Shown here piece by piece: positions 57,486 to 64,000 of a stretch of DNA of 64,000 nucleotides (position 1 is its first letter; each line of letters opens with the position of its first letter). This DNA is from Clostridia bacterium (GTDB lineage: Bacteria > Bacillota > Clostridia > Oscillospirales > Acutalibacteraceae). Location of the stretch: assembly GCA_017399535.1 (NCBI GenBank), contig JAFQBX010000034.1, positions 100,999-164,998 on the forward strand, written 5' to 3'. Below the pieces are notes generated by a model. It was not told the DNA's origin, ran no database searches, and was given only the letters and a program-made list of their open reading frames with translations. The position numbers were made by a program, and so were the translations under genes.

Positions 57486-60400
57486 GTGCAAGTTAAATAT
57501 CAAATTTACAGACTGTCTGCGAAAAGCATAATGGGATACGCTGAAAATAGCGGGCGCGATACTTTTGAATATAGATACAAGCTTTCCAAATCTCAGACCG
57601 ATAAATGTAAAATATATACCGTCCAACACGAGCGGGAAGATAACGCACTTTTCTTTCAGATTATGTGTCAGCTGCACGGCGATGACTTTCAAACACCAAC
57701 CGATAAAAAACTAATAACAGACCTTTCAAGTATTATTTGTATCGTGGATTTTGAAGGTGTTTTCGACCGCAATTCCTCATCTCCTAAATCTTTAGAGCTG
57801 CAGAGCAAAGCAAAATCTATGTTTGACAGTGCAGGTATTGGATTAGATTTAGGTGCGGGTTACTACAGATATTACGCTTTTGAACGTTCAGCAAGTATGA
57901 GCCGTAAATCTCAGCTCACCTTTATCCGTGACGATTTTTATTATCCTGTTCGCCAGCGTATTATGATGGATATGGAACTTGGTGACTGTCAATTATCCAA
58001 GTTATATGCATATAACGGCTTGATGCTTTCCAGCGGTACACGTGTCGATAACATAGAGATTGACAAACCGCACCGTGTTATCGTCATTGATAACCCTGAG
58101 TATATTGAAAGAAATGTCCCGATCATAACTGTTCAAGACACAACCGGCGAAGGTAACGTTCGCAAATACGAGCGTGTGGAAACGGTTGAAGATATAACCA
58201 TTACCGCTTTTGACGGTGAAGGTTTGATTTCAAAAGAGTATGCCAAGGTAATTGATAAAGCATATTGCGGTGAGCATATTCATACCTCGTTTCAGATTCG
58301 TATGCCATATGTCAAGGGTATGCTTCACAAGGTAGACTTTAAGCATTTTCTTTCCTCAGCCGGTGTGCAAACCATCACCGATATTTACGGCAATAGTCAC
58401 CGTGTTGATGACGTGGACGTTATACTTACCAAGAGTATGTTTAAGGGTTTTGGTTGGCTCAAAGACTGTAATATGACTTGGAATGATTATTGGAATGCGT
58501 TCCGCAAATATAATCACGCTTTATATATCACGAACGTCAGCCACGTTATTCCGCAGGAATATACCGACCTTAACTATCAATTTATAAGCACCCTTGCTAT
58601 AACTGACGAGGAATTCCGCCCGAAAGATTTACCGGACGGATGGGATCATTCACCTAATGATGATGAGCGACATTGGCTCACAAAACGCACAGAGGTGGAA
58701 TATTACAACCTTTGTTGCAACGAAGAATACCGCTTAAACTATTTTTTAAAAGCATTAAACACAAGGGGCTACGATAAGGAAAGCAGGCTCTACCGCCTTG
58801 CGCGTATTTTAAAGAAAAATCCTCTGTTTATTAACGAGTCGGTATATCACGACGAACTGAAAATAAGAGCCGAGAAAATATGTGCGGATTATGCTGTCGG
58901 CACAGTCCTGATTGAAGGTGACAACCGTTTCCTTTCGGGTGATTTAATCGAGTTTTTATATTGGCTATTGGGGGATGACCGAAAGCAGAAATTGACTCAG
59001 CGCATATTCAGTAATGTGGCAAAGAAAACAAAATTAGAGCCGTTTTCTTTTTATGCGCCGGGTTCAAAATATAACAGCGGACAGGTTTGCACACTTCTCC
59101 GCAATCCTCATATTGCAAGAAACGAAGAGGTGCAACTTAGAGTTCATACCGAACTTAAAAAAATGGATGCATTACGCAATTTTTATCTGCATCATCTTAC
59201 CGATGTTGTTATGATAGATCCTACCGTTTTGGCGGCAGAGCGTTTGGGCGGTGCGGATTATGACGGAGATATGATTCGCACTATTTCCGACCCGCTTGTA
59301 AATGAATGTGTCAGCCGCAACTATGCTTCCGCCGACCTTGACCACCGCAGTAATATACCGCTATTAAAAATTCCGTCTGCCGAGCCACAGATACGAAATG
59401 CAAACGATAATATTGCGCGATACGAAACTATCCGCAACACCTTTTCTTCTCGTATCGGGCAGATTTCCAATGCTGCACTCGACAGGAGCCTTATCGCTTA
59501 TAACGAAAACTCCACCGCCGAGGAGCGTGAGCATCGCCGTAAGGAAGTTGAGATCTTGGCTATCCTTACCGGTCTTGAAATCGACTCCGGCAAAAGCGGA
59601 GTAAAGCCTGACCTTTCAGAGTATTTAGGAAGCGGACGGGCAGAGAGAAGTGTATTCTTAAAATATAAATATCTGCAAGAAAATAAGGATGTTGCAACCC
59701 CTTGGTATCAGCCTTCCAACAAAAAACAAATGAAAGAACTGCTGAATACTACCGATTGGAACAGCATCACCTCCAACGTAGAGCGTATGCCATATCTTGC
59801 AAACAAACTAAAAAATAACACCGTTCCTATAGAGAAAAAGAAAATACCCGATTCTGAACTGTTTTCCTTTGCAGTCCAACCTGATTGGAAGAATACACTT
59901 GACGGTGCAACACTTTCTTGGATGGAAGGTCTGGTTGCGGATTATAACGAAGTGCTTAACCGTATCCGCAGAAGCCGAGTCACCATCAATAACCGAAGCC
60001 GCCAGAACGACGTTAACCGTATTCTTTATTCAATGGGAAAGGAATTAAGTCATGATTCCGATTCCCTTTATTCTGCCTTTGCAGGTATTGACGATGAATA
60101 TATCGCTATCGTTCGTGAGGCTATTATCAACGAAAAATGGCATTTGATGGAACGTGAAGAGCGTTACGATTTTGTAAAGCGACATTTTCCTCATGCTGAT
60201 TTTTATCGTTATTATGATCTGCTTTGCGATTTCCGTCACGGCGGATTCCGTCTGCTCGGCGATATTATTTGCGATATTGATGATGAAAATAAATCCGAAA
60301 AACGCAAGGAACTTCACAAGAAAGAAGACCGCAAGGAGCTTACCGCTATGCTTAACGGTTATCTTAATAAACCGCCTGCTGAACCTTTCCGCGATGCTGT

Positions 60401-60554
60401 TATCCGTACCTGTATTACACTTATTGAAAACAAAATGAAACCGAGCGAAGCAATTCCGTATGTAGTTGCGCTTGGTAAACGAAGTTTTATGTGGGACGTA
60501 CTTTGCGAGTATGTAGAGGATAGTGTTTTAAGGAAGGAGGAGAGCCATGCTTAA
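57486..60554 (+). CDS. RDR/YonO-like double-psi beta-barrel RNA polymerase
   Basis: 1022 residues from GTG 57486 (GAGGTG upstream). Three blocks, in the right order and spacing, match the eukaryotic RNA-silencing RdRP (QDE-1/RDR) and phage YonO superfamily: TSFQIRMPYVKGMLHKVDF (residues 267-285, K277) against the RDR block FQIR-x3-KG; LLRNPHIARNEEVQL (537-551, R539-N-P) against RNPxLHPGD; and GGADYDGDMI (589-598) carrying the metal-binding D591-Y-D593-G-D595. The preceding LTKSMFKGFGWLKDC resembles the RDR R-x-SM-x-KF segment. The N-terminal 200 residues and the helical C-terminus (about 700-1022) are unrecognised. It should synthesise RNA, template unknown. The next gene overlaps it by 8 bp. 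It is carried by the integrase/relaxase element. Confidence 0.85.
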   Translation: MQVKYQIYRLSAKSIMGYAENSGRDTFEYRYKLSKSQTDKCKIYTVQHEREDNALFFQIMCQLHGDDFQTPTDKKLITDLSSIICIVDFEGVFDRNSSSPKSLELQSKAKSMFDSAGIGLDLGAGYYRYYAFERSASMSRKSQLTFIRDDFYYPVRQRIMMDMELGDCQLSKLYAYNGLMLSSGTRVDNIEIDKPHRVIVIDNPEYIERNVPIITVQDTTGEGNVRKYERVETVEDITITAFDGEGLISKEYAKVIDKAYCGEHIHTSFQIRMPYVKGMLHKVDFKHFLSSAGVQTITDIYGNSHRVDDVDVILTKSMFKGFGWLKDCNMTWNDYWNAFRKYNHALYITNVSHVIPQEYTDLNYQFISTLAITDEEFRPKDLPDGWDHSPNDDERHWLTKRTEVEYYNLCCNEEYRLNYFLKALNTRGYDKESRLYRLARILKKNPLFINESVYHDELKIRAEKICADYAVGTVLIEGDNRFLSGDLIEFLYWLLGDDRKQKLTQRIFSNVAKKTKLEPFSFYAPGSKYNSGQVCTLLRNPHIARNEEVQLRVHTELKKMDALRNFYLHHLTDVVMIDPTVLAAERLGGADYDGDMIRTISDPLVNECVSRNYASADLDHRSNIPLLKIPSAEPQIRNANDNIARYETIRNTFSSRIGQISNAALDRSLIAYNENSTAEEREHRRKEVEILAILTGLEIDSGKSGVKPDLSEYLGSGRAERSVFLKYKYLQENKDVATPWYQPSNKKQMKELLNTTDWNSITSNVERMPYLANKLKNNTVPIEKKKIPDSELFSFAVQPDWKNTLDGATLSWMEGLVADYNEVLNRIRRSRVTINNRSRQNDVNRILYSMGKELSHDSDSLYSAFAGIDDEYIAIVREAIINEKWHLMEREERYDFVKRHFPHADFYRYYDLLCDFRHGGFRLLGDIICDIDDENKSEKRKELHKKEDRKELTAMLNGYLNKPPAEPFRDAVIRTCITLIENKMKPSEAIPYVVALGKRSFMWDVLCEYVEDSVLRKEESHA

Positions 60555-61419
60555 CGAACAGCAAGAATTTTTATCTTATACAAGTGTTCCGGAATACGTA
60601 TCGAAAAACAAGCAGGATTTCTCCTACCTTGGCAGAATCGCATTTACTACTATTCTCGACTTTGAAGGATTACCGCGCATCCTTTCAATTATCGCACGTG
60701 GGTATATGCACGAAGGAAACGTTCCCGATATTGACCGAGCATACAGAGCATTGTGTGCTTGGTGCAGTATTCCCGATAAAAAAGAAAATGCCACCCGTGA
60801 AGAGTGGCAATATAAAAGCGATTTCCGTGAGTTAAATGCGGAGTTTCCTGAGCTTGTAACCGAAGACGGACAAGGTTGGTTTTACCGCCATGTTCACGGT
60901 ATTGCGGATTATATTTTAAGCAATCCAAACAAAACAAGTAAAGGTGCATACGATAATGCCCTTGCTATCGAAAGCGGTTTTGATAAAAAATGGCGCAACA
61001 AGGTTATTCAATTTCAAATTCCTATCTTTTCAGAAAAAACAAAAGGCGCGTGGATTGTCCGTTTTGATGATATGATCGCCGATGCTTTGGAACTCGGAGC
61101 TTTAAAAGTTTATCCCGAAACCTTGCCTGAGAATATATCCCAAAAATTATCTGCTGTTCCTGATGAACTACGGGATAAGGTTTCTTATCTTGTCGCCTAT
61201 TATCTTGCAAATATCGATGATGAGATGGAGTGGGTTGTTTTGCCTGTTGTTTCTCTTGATGCTTATTTCGGCGGAACGACCTTCAGCAAGAAAATTTTAA
61301 GCAAACTACCAAAGGATATTATTATCCGTGACCGCACAAGTTACGGTGTGAGCAGATATAAGGTGTCCGAAAAGTTGGTATATAAAGAATTATACCGGAG
61401 AAAAATTGCAAAGCTTTAA
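60547..61419 (+). CDS. Unrecognised partner of the RDR-like polymerase
   Basis: 290 residues. GGAGGAG inside the last codons of the polymerase gene serves this ATG, and the frames overlap by 8 bp, so the two proteins are made together. It is soluble, mixed alpha/beta, without signal or TM segments; segments include GYMHEGNVPDIDRAYRALCAW, QGWFYRHVHGIADYILSNP, SGFDKKWRNKVIQFQIPIFS and a C-terminal basic helix (SRYKVSEKLVYKELYRRKIAKL). I see no nuclease, protease or NTPase motif. Possible roles: template or promoter recognition, processivity, or an effector. It is the last gene before the right-hand 21-bp repeat. Confidence 0.75.
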   Translation: MLNEQQEFLSYTSVPEYVSKNKQDFSYLGRIAFTTILDFEGLPRILSIIARGYMHEGNVPDIDRAYRALCAWCSIPDKKENATREEWQYKSDFRELNAEFPELVTEDGQGWFYRHVHGIADYILSNPNKTSKGAYDNALAIESGFDKKWRNKVIQFQIPIFSEKTKGAWIVRFDDMIADALELGALKVYPETLPENISQKLSAVPDELRDKVSYLVAYYLANIDDEMEWVVLPVVSLDAYFGGTTFSKKILSKLPKDIIIRDRTSYGVSRYKVSEKLVYKELYRRKIAKL

Positions 61420-61428
61420 AACGCTTTT

Positions 61429-61449
61429 TCTTTGGTTCATGCGTAGTAA
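61429..61449 (+). repeat. Right copy of the 21-bp direct repeat, candidate attR
   Basis: CTTTGGTTCATGCGTAGTAA at 61430-61449 (preceded by T), 20/21 identical to 48759-48779, only 9 bp after the stop of the polymerase partner gene. Confidence 0.55.
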
Positions 61450-61473
61450 TTTTTATCCATCAAAAAAAGGTTA

Positions 61474-61573
61474 TTATTACATTTTGGTACAAACCACTTT
61501 TAGCGTTTTAACACCTCGAAAACCCAGTGCTTATGCGGGTTTTGGTTTGTGCAACATTTTGGTAAAAACCAAA
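61474..61573. repeat. Repeated ACATTTTGGTANAAACCA boxes and hairpins
   Basis: ACATTTTGGTACAAACCA (about 61478-61495) recurs as ACATTTTGGTAAAAACCA (about 61553-61570), each with an internal TTTGGT/ACCAAA or GGT/ACC palindrome. Between them AAAACCC (61519-61525) pairs with GGGTTTT (61537-61543) and could end the polymerase operon. The second box ends TTTTGGT-aaa-ACCAAAA. Confidence 0.55.
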
Positions 61574-61607
61574 ATAAATTTTTATCGAAGTTCTGCATAT
61601 AATAATA

Positions 61608-61636
61608 TTGACAAAATCACGGTATCGTGATACAAT
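61608..61636 (+). promoter_or_regulatory. Promoter with embedded operator for the DUF4160/DUF2442 pair
   Basis: TTGACA (61608-61613), a 17-nt spacer, TACAAT (61631-61636). The spacer holds the palindrome ATCACG-GTAT-CGTGAT trimmed to TCACG (61617-61621) and CGTGA (61626-61630), placed to block RNA polymerase if bound. Confidence 0.75.
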
Positions 61637-61660
61637 GTAACCGAAGGGAGAGATTTTTTT

Positions 61661-61915
61661 ATGCCAGTATTATCAAGATTTTACGGAATTATTATCCGAA
61701 TGTATTTTCAGCAGTCAGAACATAACCCGCCTCATTTCCATGCGATTTATGGTGAACATATGGCTGCAATCAGCATTAATGACGGCACTATTTTAGAAGG
61801 AGATCTTCCCAAGAAAGCACTTGAAATGGTTCTTGAATGGAACGGTATGCACAAGGATGCTCTATTAAAAATTTGGGAGACACAAGAGTTTACTGCTCTT
61901 TCTCCTTTGGAGTAA
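61661..61915 (+). CDS. DUF4160 family protein
   Basis: 84 residues: VLSRFYGIIIRMYFQQSEHNPPHFHAIYGEHMAAISINDG...LPKKALEMVLEWNGMHKDALLKIWE. The I-x-M-x-F/Y...HNPPHFHA-x-Y and L-x-x-W...H..EL/LL pattern is diagnostic of DUF4160. GGGAG precedes the ATG at about 10 nt. These small proteins are almost always paired with a DUF2442 protein, as here (13-bp gap). Pair function is not established; a toxin-antitoxin-like role has been suggested by organisation. Confidence 0.88.
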   Translation: MPVLSRFYGIIIRMYFQQSEHNPPHFHAIYGEHMAAISINDGTILEGDLPKKALEMVLEWNGMHKDALLKIWETQEFTALSPLE

Positions 61916-61928
61916 GGGAGGTTTTGGT

Positions 61929-62366
61929 ATGTTCCACAAGGTAAAAAATGTAACTGCTATGCCCGATTACAAACTCAGTGTGCAGTTTGCAGAAGGTGTA
62001 ACCAAAATTTATGATGTTGCACCGCTTTTTGAAAAATACAGTTTCTTTACGCCTTTAAAGGATAGTCCCGAACTGTTTGGCTCGGTTATCGTTGACCAAG
62101 GCGGTTACGGTATCGTATGGAATGACGATATTGATATTTCCTGTGACGAGCTTTGGGCAAACGGTGTAGAAATCGACACACCATTTGACGGACTTATGGC
62201 TTTTAGCGATGCTACGTTTTTGTGGGATCTGAACGAGAGCACCCTTCGTAAAGCCATTACCTACGGCAAACTTGTAAACGGTGTTGATGTTTGCAAGTTT
62301 GGTAAGCAGTGGGTTGTGTCTATGGCGGCTATGAAGCGTGAGTACGGAGATCCTGTTAGAAATTAA
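61929..62366 (+). CDS. DUF2442 protein fused to a helix-turn-helix
   Basis: 145 residues. The N-terminal DUF2442 domain (about 1-85: FHKVKNVTAMPDYKLSVQFAEGVTKIYDVAPLF..., WNDDIDISCDELWANG) is followed by a C-terminal DNA-binding-type segment (about 96-140: LWDLNESTLRKAITYGKLVNGVDVCKFGKQWVVSMAAMKREYG), the kind that reads S-E-S-T-x-R...G.DxxKFGKQWVV. Such a fusion is suited to autorepression at the palindrome in its own promoter (61616-61631). AGGGAGG lies 8-9 nt upstream. Confidence 0.85.
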   Translation: MFHKVKNVTAMPDYKLSVQFAEGVTKIYDVAPLFEKYSFFTPLKDSPELFGSVIVDQGGYGIVWNDDIDISCDELWANGVEIDTPFDGLMAFSDATFLWDLNESTLRKAITYGKLVNGVDVCKFGKQWVVSMAAMKREYGDPVRN

Positions 62367-62413
62367 TATTCACGTAACCTAACATTAAGTACCCTGTTTC
62401 AAATAAAACAAAT

Positions 62414-62476
62414 AACACCCATTAGATACTGTGGCAAAGTTCAGCAACCTAACCGCTGTATCCCATGGGTGTTTTT
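62414..62476 (+). terminator. Terminator of the DUF4160/DUF2442 unit
   Basis: AACACCCAT (62414-62422) pairs with ATGGGTGTT (62465-62473), then TTTATTTG. Inside it GATAC (62425-62429) pairs with GTATC (62457-62461), giving an unusually long structured stem. A-rich flank on the left also suits the convergent minus-strand small gene. Confidence 0.75.
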
Positions 62477-62493
62477 ATTTGTATCAAAATTGT

Positions 62494-62643
62494 TTATTTA
62501 GACAATTCTGTAAAGGCATTAAAATTTTCTTCTATTAATTTGTTGGCTTCAGTTTCTATTTGTTTTTGCCGTTGGTTATTAGTTAACTCAGCAACAGAAA
62601 TATCTGTATTTTCCTTCTGCTTAATATTTTTATTGTTACTCAT
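62494..62643 (-). CDS. Small charged protein, hypothetical
   Basis: 49 residues from ATG 62641-62643, which has AGAGGTG at 7 nt; the frame upstream of this has no ribosome site. Sequence starts MSNNKNIKQKENTDISVAEL and ends with an acidic helix (EANKLIEENFNAFTELSK). Highly charged, no TM. A small accessory protein of the mobile region; function unknown. Confidence 0.55.
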   Translation of the reverse strand: MSNNKNIKQKENTDISVAELTNNQRQKQIETEANKLIEENFNAFTELSK

Positions 62644-62920
62644 TTTATGCACCTCTTCAAAGATTATATGGGATTTTTTCGATATATGCAACAGTTTGTT
62701 GCAAACACCTGATTTTTTGATAAAAATCAGAGCAAAAAATATCCTGTTATATTATACAGGGAACGATAAAAATATCGTTGTTTTCACTTTGTAATTCGTA
62801 GTAAAGAGGTCTATTAGGCAGATATTCCTGTGCAGAATACCGAGGTAGTCCGTACAATCGAACAGAAAACCTTTTATCGATGCCCACCCTTATCTGCACC
62901 GAACAAATCGCTACAAAGCA
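62644..62920. other. Intergenic stretch with no supported gene
   Basis: AT-rich at the left end with a short hairpin CTGATTTTT...AAAAATCAG near 62709-62731 and ACGAT-aaaaat-ATCGT near 62764-62779; then GC-richer sequence up to the iteron array. No reading frame here has both a start site and coding character. Confidence 0.5.
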
Positions 62921-63021
62921 AAATACATATGAAAACCTCAAAAATACATATGAAATGGTGTCAAATACATATGAATTGCTCTGAAATACATATGAATTGG
63001 ATTGTATCATTTCATATGTAT
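62921..63021. repeat. Iteron array: four AAATACATATGAA boxes at 21-bp period plus one inverted box
   Basis: AAATACATATGAA begins at 62921, 62942, 62963 and 62984, exactly 21 bp (two helical turns) apart with unrelated 8-bp spacers; an inverted TTCATATGTAT follows at 63011-63021. Layout of protein-binding iterons (replication initiator, partition or integrase arm sites). Confidence 0.85.
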
Positions 63022-63024
63022 AAC

Positions 63025-63065
63025 CAAAAAACTCCGAGCCTGTGATTTCTCACTTGCTCGGAGTT
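63025..63065 (-). terminator. Terminator of the CAP-domain gene
   Basis: AACTCCGAGC (63030-63039) pairs with GCTCGGAGTT (63056-63065), and the minus strand continues TTTTTGG. Confidence 0.88.
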
Positions 63066-63071
63066 CTAATA

Positions 63072-63926
63072 TTATCCACCGTAATTTTTCTCGCTCATAC
63101 ATACACAGACGTACCATTTGCCGTTGGCTTTGGTTACACCTACGGCTATGTATGGATATTCTGAACTGCCGACGTATGCCCAGTGTCCTTTGCTGTGATG
63201 GAAGCCGTCTGCTATGCGGTCGGACATACTTTCTGCCGTTCCAAACCAATCTCCCATACCAATAGCTTCTCGGTTGTAGCCTTGGTAGTAACTATCCTCG
63301 GCAGTCATTCCGTAGAGCGTCATATCTACGAATTCGCCGTATTTTAATTCTTTACACGCATTACGGATATCTGTGTGAGAGAAGTTTGTGGTAAGCTCAT
63401 CTGCTCTGAGTCTTGCCACCTCGGTCAGTCCGGAGAGCATCGTAGCTACCGTATCGCCTTGTGCTATGCGGTATGCATTTATTTTCTCTATTACGAGCTT
63501 TTCTATATCCGCAGTATTAACCTTCGGCCATTGTATACCAACATATATTTCTTCTTGGGTTTCTTCTGTTTTAGGCGGTGTTTCTTTCTTGGATTCAGTA
63601 TTTTCCGCCACCGAAGACTCGGTTGGCTTTGTTGTTATCGTAGGCTTTGTTTTTTCATTTGGCTGTGTGGTAGTTATTGGCTCTGTGGCGGTCACGGTCG
63701 GCTCGGTTGCCTGTTCCTTGCTCTCGGTGGGGACAGGTTCTTTTTCTTTCTCTGTCGGCTCTATCGCCGCCAGAGCCGGTGTTGTTTCGGTTGGCGGTTC
63801 TGTTATTATCGTTTCCGATACTGTTTTCGGTGGACTCTCGGTAGGCGGTGGTGCGGTGTTGCCACCGCATCCTACCATACTCACGAGCACCCCACAGCAG
63901 AGAAGAAGGATAATTATTTTCTTCAT
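63072..63926 (-). CDS. CAP/SCP-domain lipoprotein
   Basis: 284 residues. Lipoprotein signal peptide with lipobox SMVGC (cleavage before Cys about 20), a long Thr/Pro/Glu-rich stalk (about 22-130), then a CAP domain (about 140-284): ARLRADELTTNFSHT, MGDWFGTAESMSDRIADGFHHSKGHWAYVGSSEYPYIAVGV, KWYVCVCMSEKN. CAP proteins of Clostridia are extracellular and of uncertain function (wall binding or peptide handling). It overlaps the preceding partial gene by ATGA. GGAGGAGG is present about 15 nt upstream, somewhat far; translation is probably by coupling. Confidence 0.88.
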   Translation of the reverse strand: MKKIIILLLCCGVLVSMVGCGGNTAPPPTESPPKTVSETIITEPPTETTPALAAIEPTEKEKEPVPTESKEQATEPTVTATEPITTTQPNEKTKPTITTKPTESSVAENTESKKETPPKTEETQEEIYVGIQWPKVNTADIEKLVIEKINAYRIAQGDTVATMLSGLTEVARLRADELTTNFSHTDIRNACKELKYGEFVDMTLYGMTAEDSYYQGYNREAIGMGDWFGTAESMSDRIADGFHHSKGHWAYVGSSEYPYIAVGVTKANGKWYVCVCMSEKNYGG

Positions 63927-64000
63927 ATATCCTCGACCTCCTCCAAGCCTTGCATCACTTCCACCATTATGCGAGTGGCAAGGATAAATCCCGAACTGAA
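63923..64000 (-). CDS. C-terminal end of an unrecognised gene, cut by window edge
   Basis: The frame is open from the window edge for 25 codons to TGA at 63923-63925: FSSGFILATRIMVEVMQGLE then EVEDI. The GF-x-L-A/G-x-R-x-M-V/L-E-V pattern is typical of the C-terminus of small Clostridia mobile-element proteins of the DUF6809 kind, but too little is visible to be sure. Its stop overlaps the CAP-gene start (ATGA). Confidence 0.55.
   Translation of the reverse strand, partial: FSSGFILATRIMVEVMQGLEEVEDI

Noticed and set aside
57486..60554. Reverse transcriptase or retron-like polymerase
   Set aside because: No YxDD in a palm-domain context; the DYDGD with FQIR...KG and RNP blocks belongs to the double-psi-barrel RNA polymerases.
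62921..62996. CRISPR-like array at 21-bp period
   Set aside because: Repeats are 13 bp with 8-bp spacers, far too short for CRISPR; better explained as iterons.
62747..63045. Small reading frames on both strands with SNSYVF or IHM repeats
   Set aside because: They arise because the 21-bp repeat keeps every frame open; neither has a good ribosome site.
51599..64000. Complete integrative conjugative element
   Set aside because: There are integrases and a relaxase but no coupling protein or secretion genes in view; better called a mobilisable element.

Overview
The window looks like a chromosomal segment of a gut-type member of the Clostridia (Bacillota), probably of the Ruminococcaceae/Oscillospiraceae kind. 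The reasons are a division-and-wall (dcw) cluster of Firmicutes type with a PASTA-bearing SpoVD/FtsI, a meso-diaminopimelate-type MurE (DNPR motif) next to asd-dapA-dapB, a SAM-I riboswitch, strong GGAGG ribosome sites with many TTG/GTG starts, and VanR/VanS-like signalling. No rRNA or CRISPR array was found. One tRNA is present.

Layout. 1-10.3 kb, mostly minus strand: envelope genes (a truncated membrane protein, a glycerophosphodiesterase, an MFS sugar transporter, a GtrA flippase-like protein, two zinc-ribbon membrane proteins with Pro-Val-Gln-Gln repeat linkers, and a very large acyltransferase-CapA-SGNH fusion). 10.3-12.5 kb: greA and lysS. 13.4-19.4 kb, plus strand: rarA, two bacterial PH-domain membrane proteins, metG and tatD. 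20.1-20.3 kb: a cluster of short palindromes. 20.3-25.6 kb: glycogen phosphorylase, a YfcE phosphodiesterase, an unrecognised small-protein operon and an ATP-grasp-like protein. 25.6-31 kb: the asd-dapA-dapB operon facing away from queA-tgt. 31.1-43.9 kb: the dcw cluster mraZ-rsmH-ftsL-spoVD/ftsI-murE-mraY-ftsW-murG-murA-ftsQ-ftsZ, which lacks murF, murD, murC and murB. 44-47.9 kb: prmA, prfB, riboswitch-metK and a small conserved protein. 48.3-48.6 kb: tRNA-Pro preceded by a truncated copy of itself and a structured 166-nt insert.

From about 48.8 kb the window is accessory DNA. It holds a VanRS-like two-component system with a C39-type peptidase, two overlapping tyrosine integrases, a MobP-type relaxase with an accessory protein and a likely oriT, a HTH/excisionase-like operon and, divergently, a 1022-residue protein with the hallmarks of the eukaryotic RNA-silencing RNA-dependent RNA polymerase / phage YonO superfamily. 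That polymerase is translationally coupled to an unrecognised 290-residue partner. A 20-21 bp near-identical direct repeat at 48,759 and 61,429 brackets this block and may mark its ends (about 12.7 kb). Beyond it are a DUF4160/DUF2442-HTH pair with an operator inside its promoter, a 21-bp-period iteron array, and a CAP-domain lipoprotein.

The most exciting candidate is the mobile-element-encoded RDR/YonO-like polymerase plus its partner (57.4-61.4 kb). Other items of note are the hairpin that both ends the vanRS-like operon and hides the ribosome site of the next gene, the tRNA-Pro insert, the SAM riboswitch with a 5'-strand antiterminator, and an SGNH domain that has lost its catalytic Asp/His. 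All assignments were made by reading the sequence; no database search was run.
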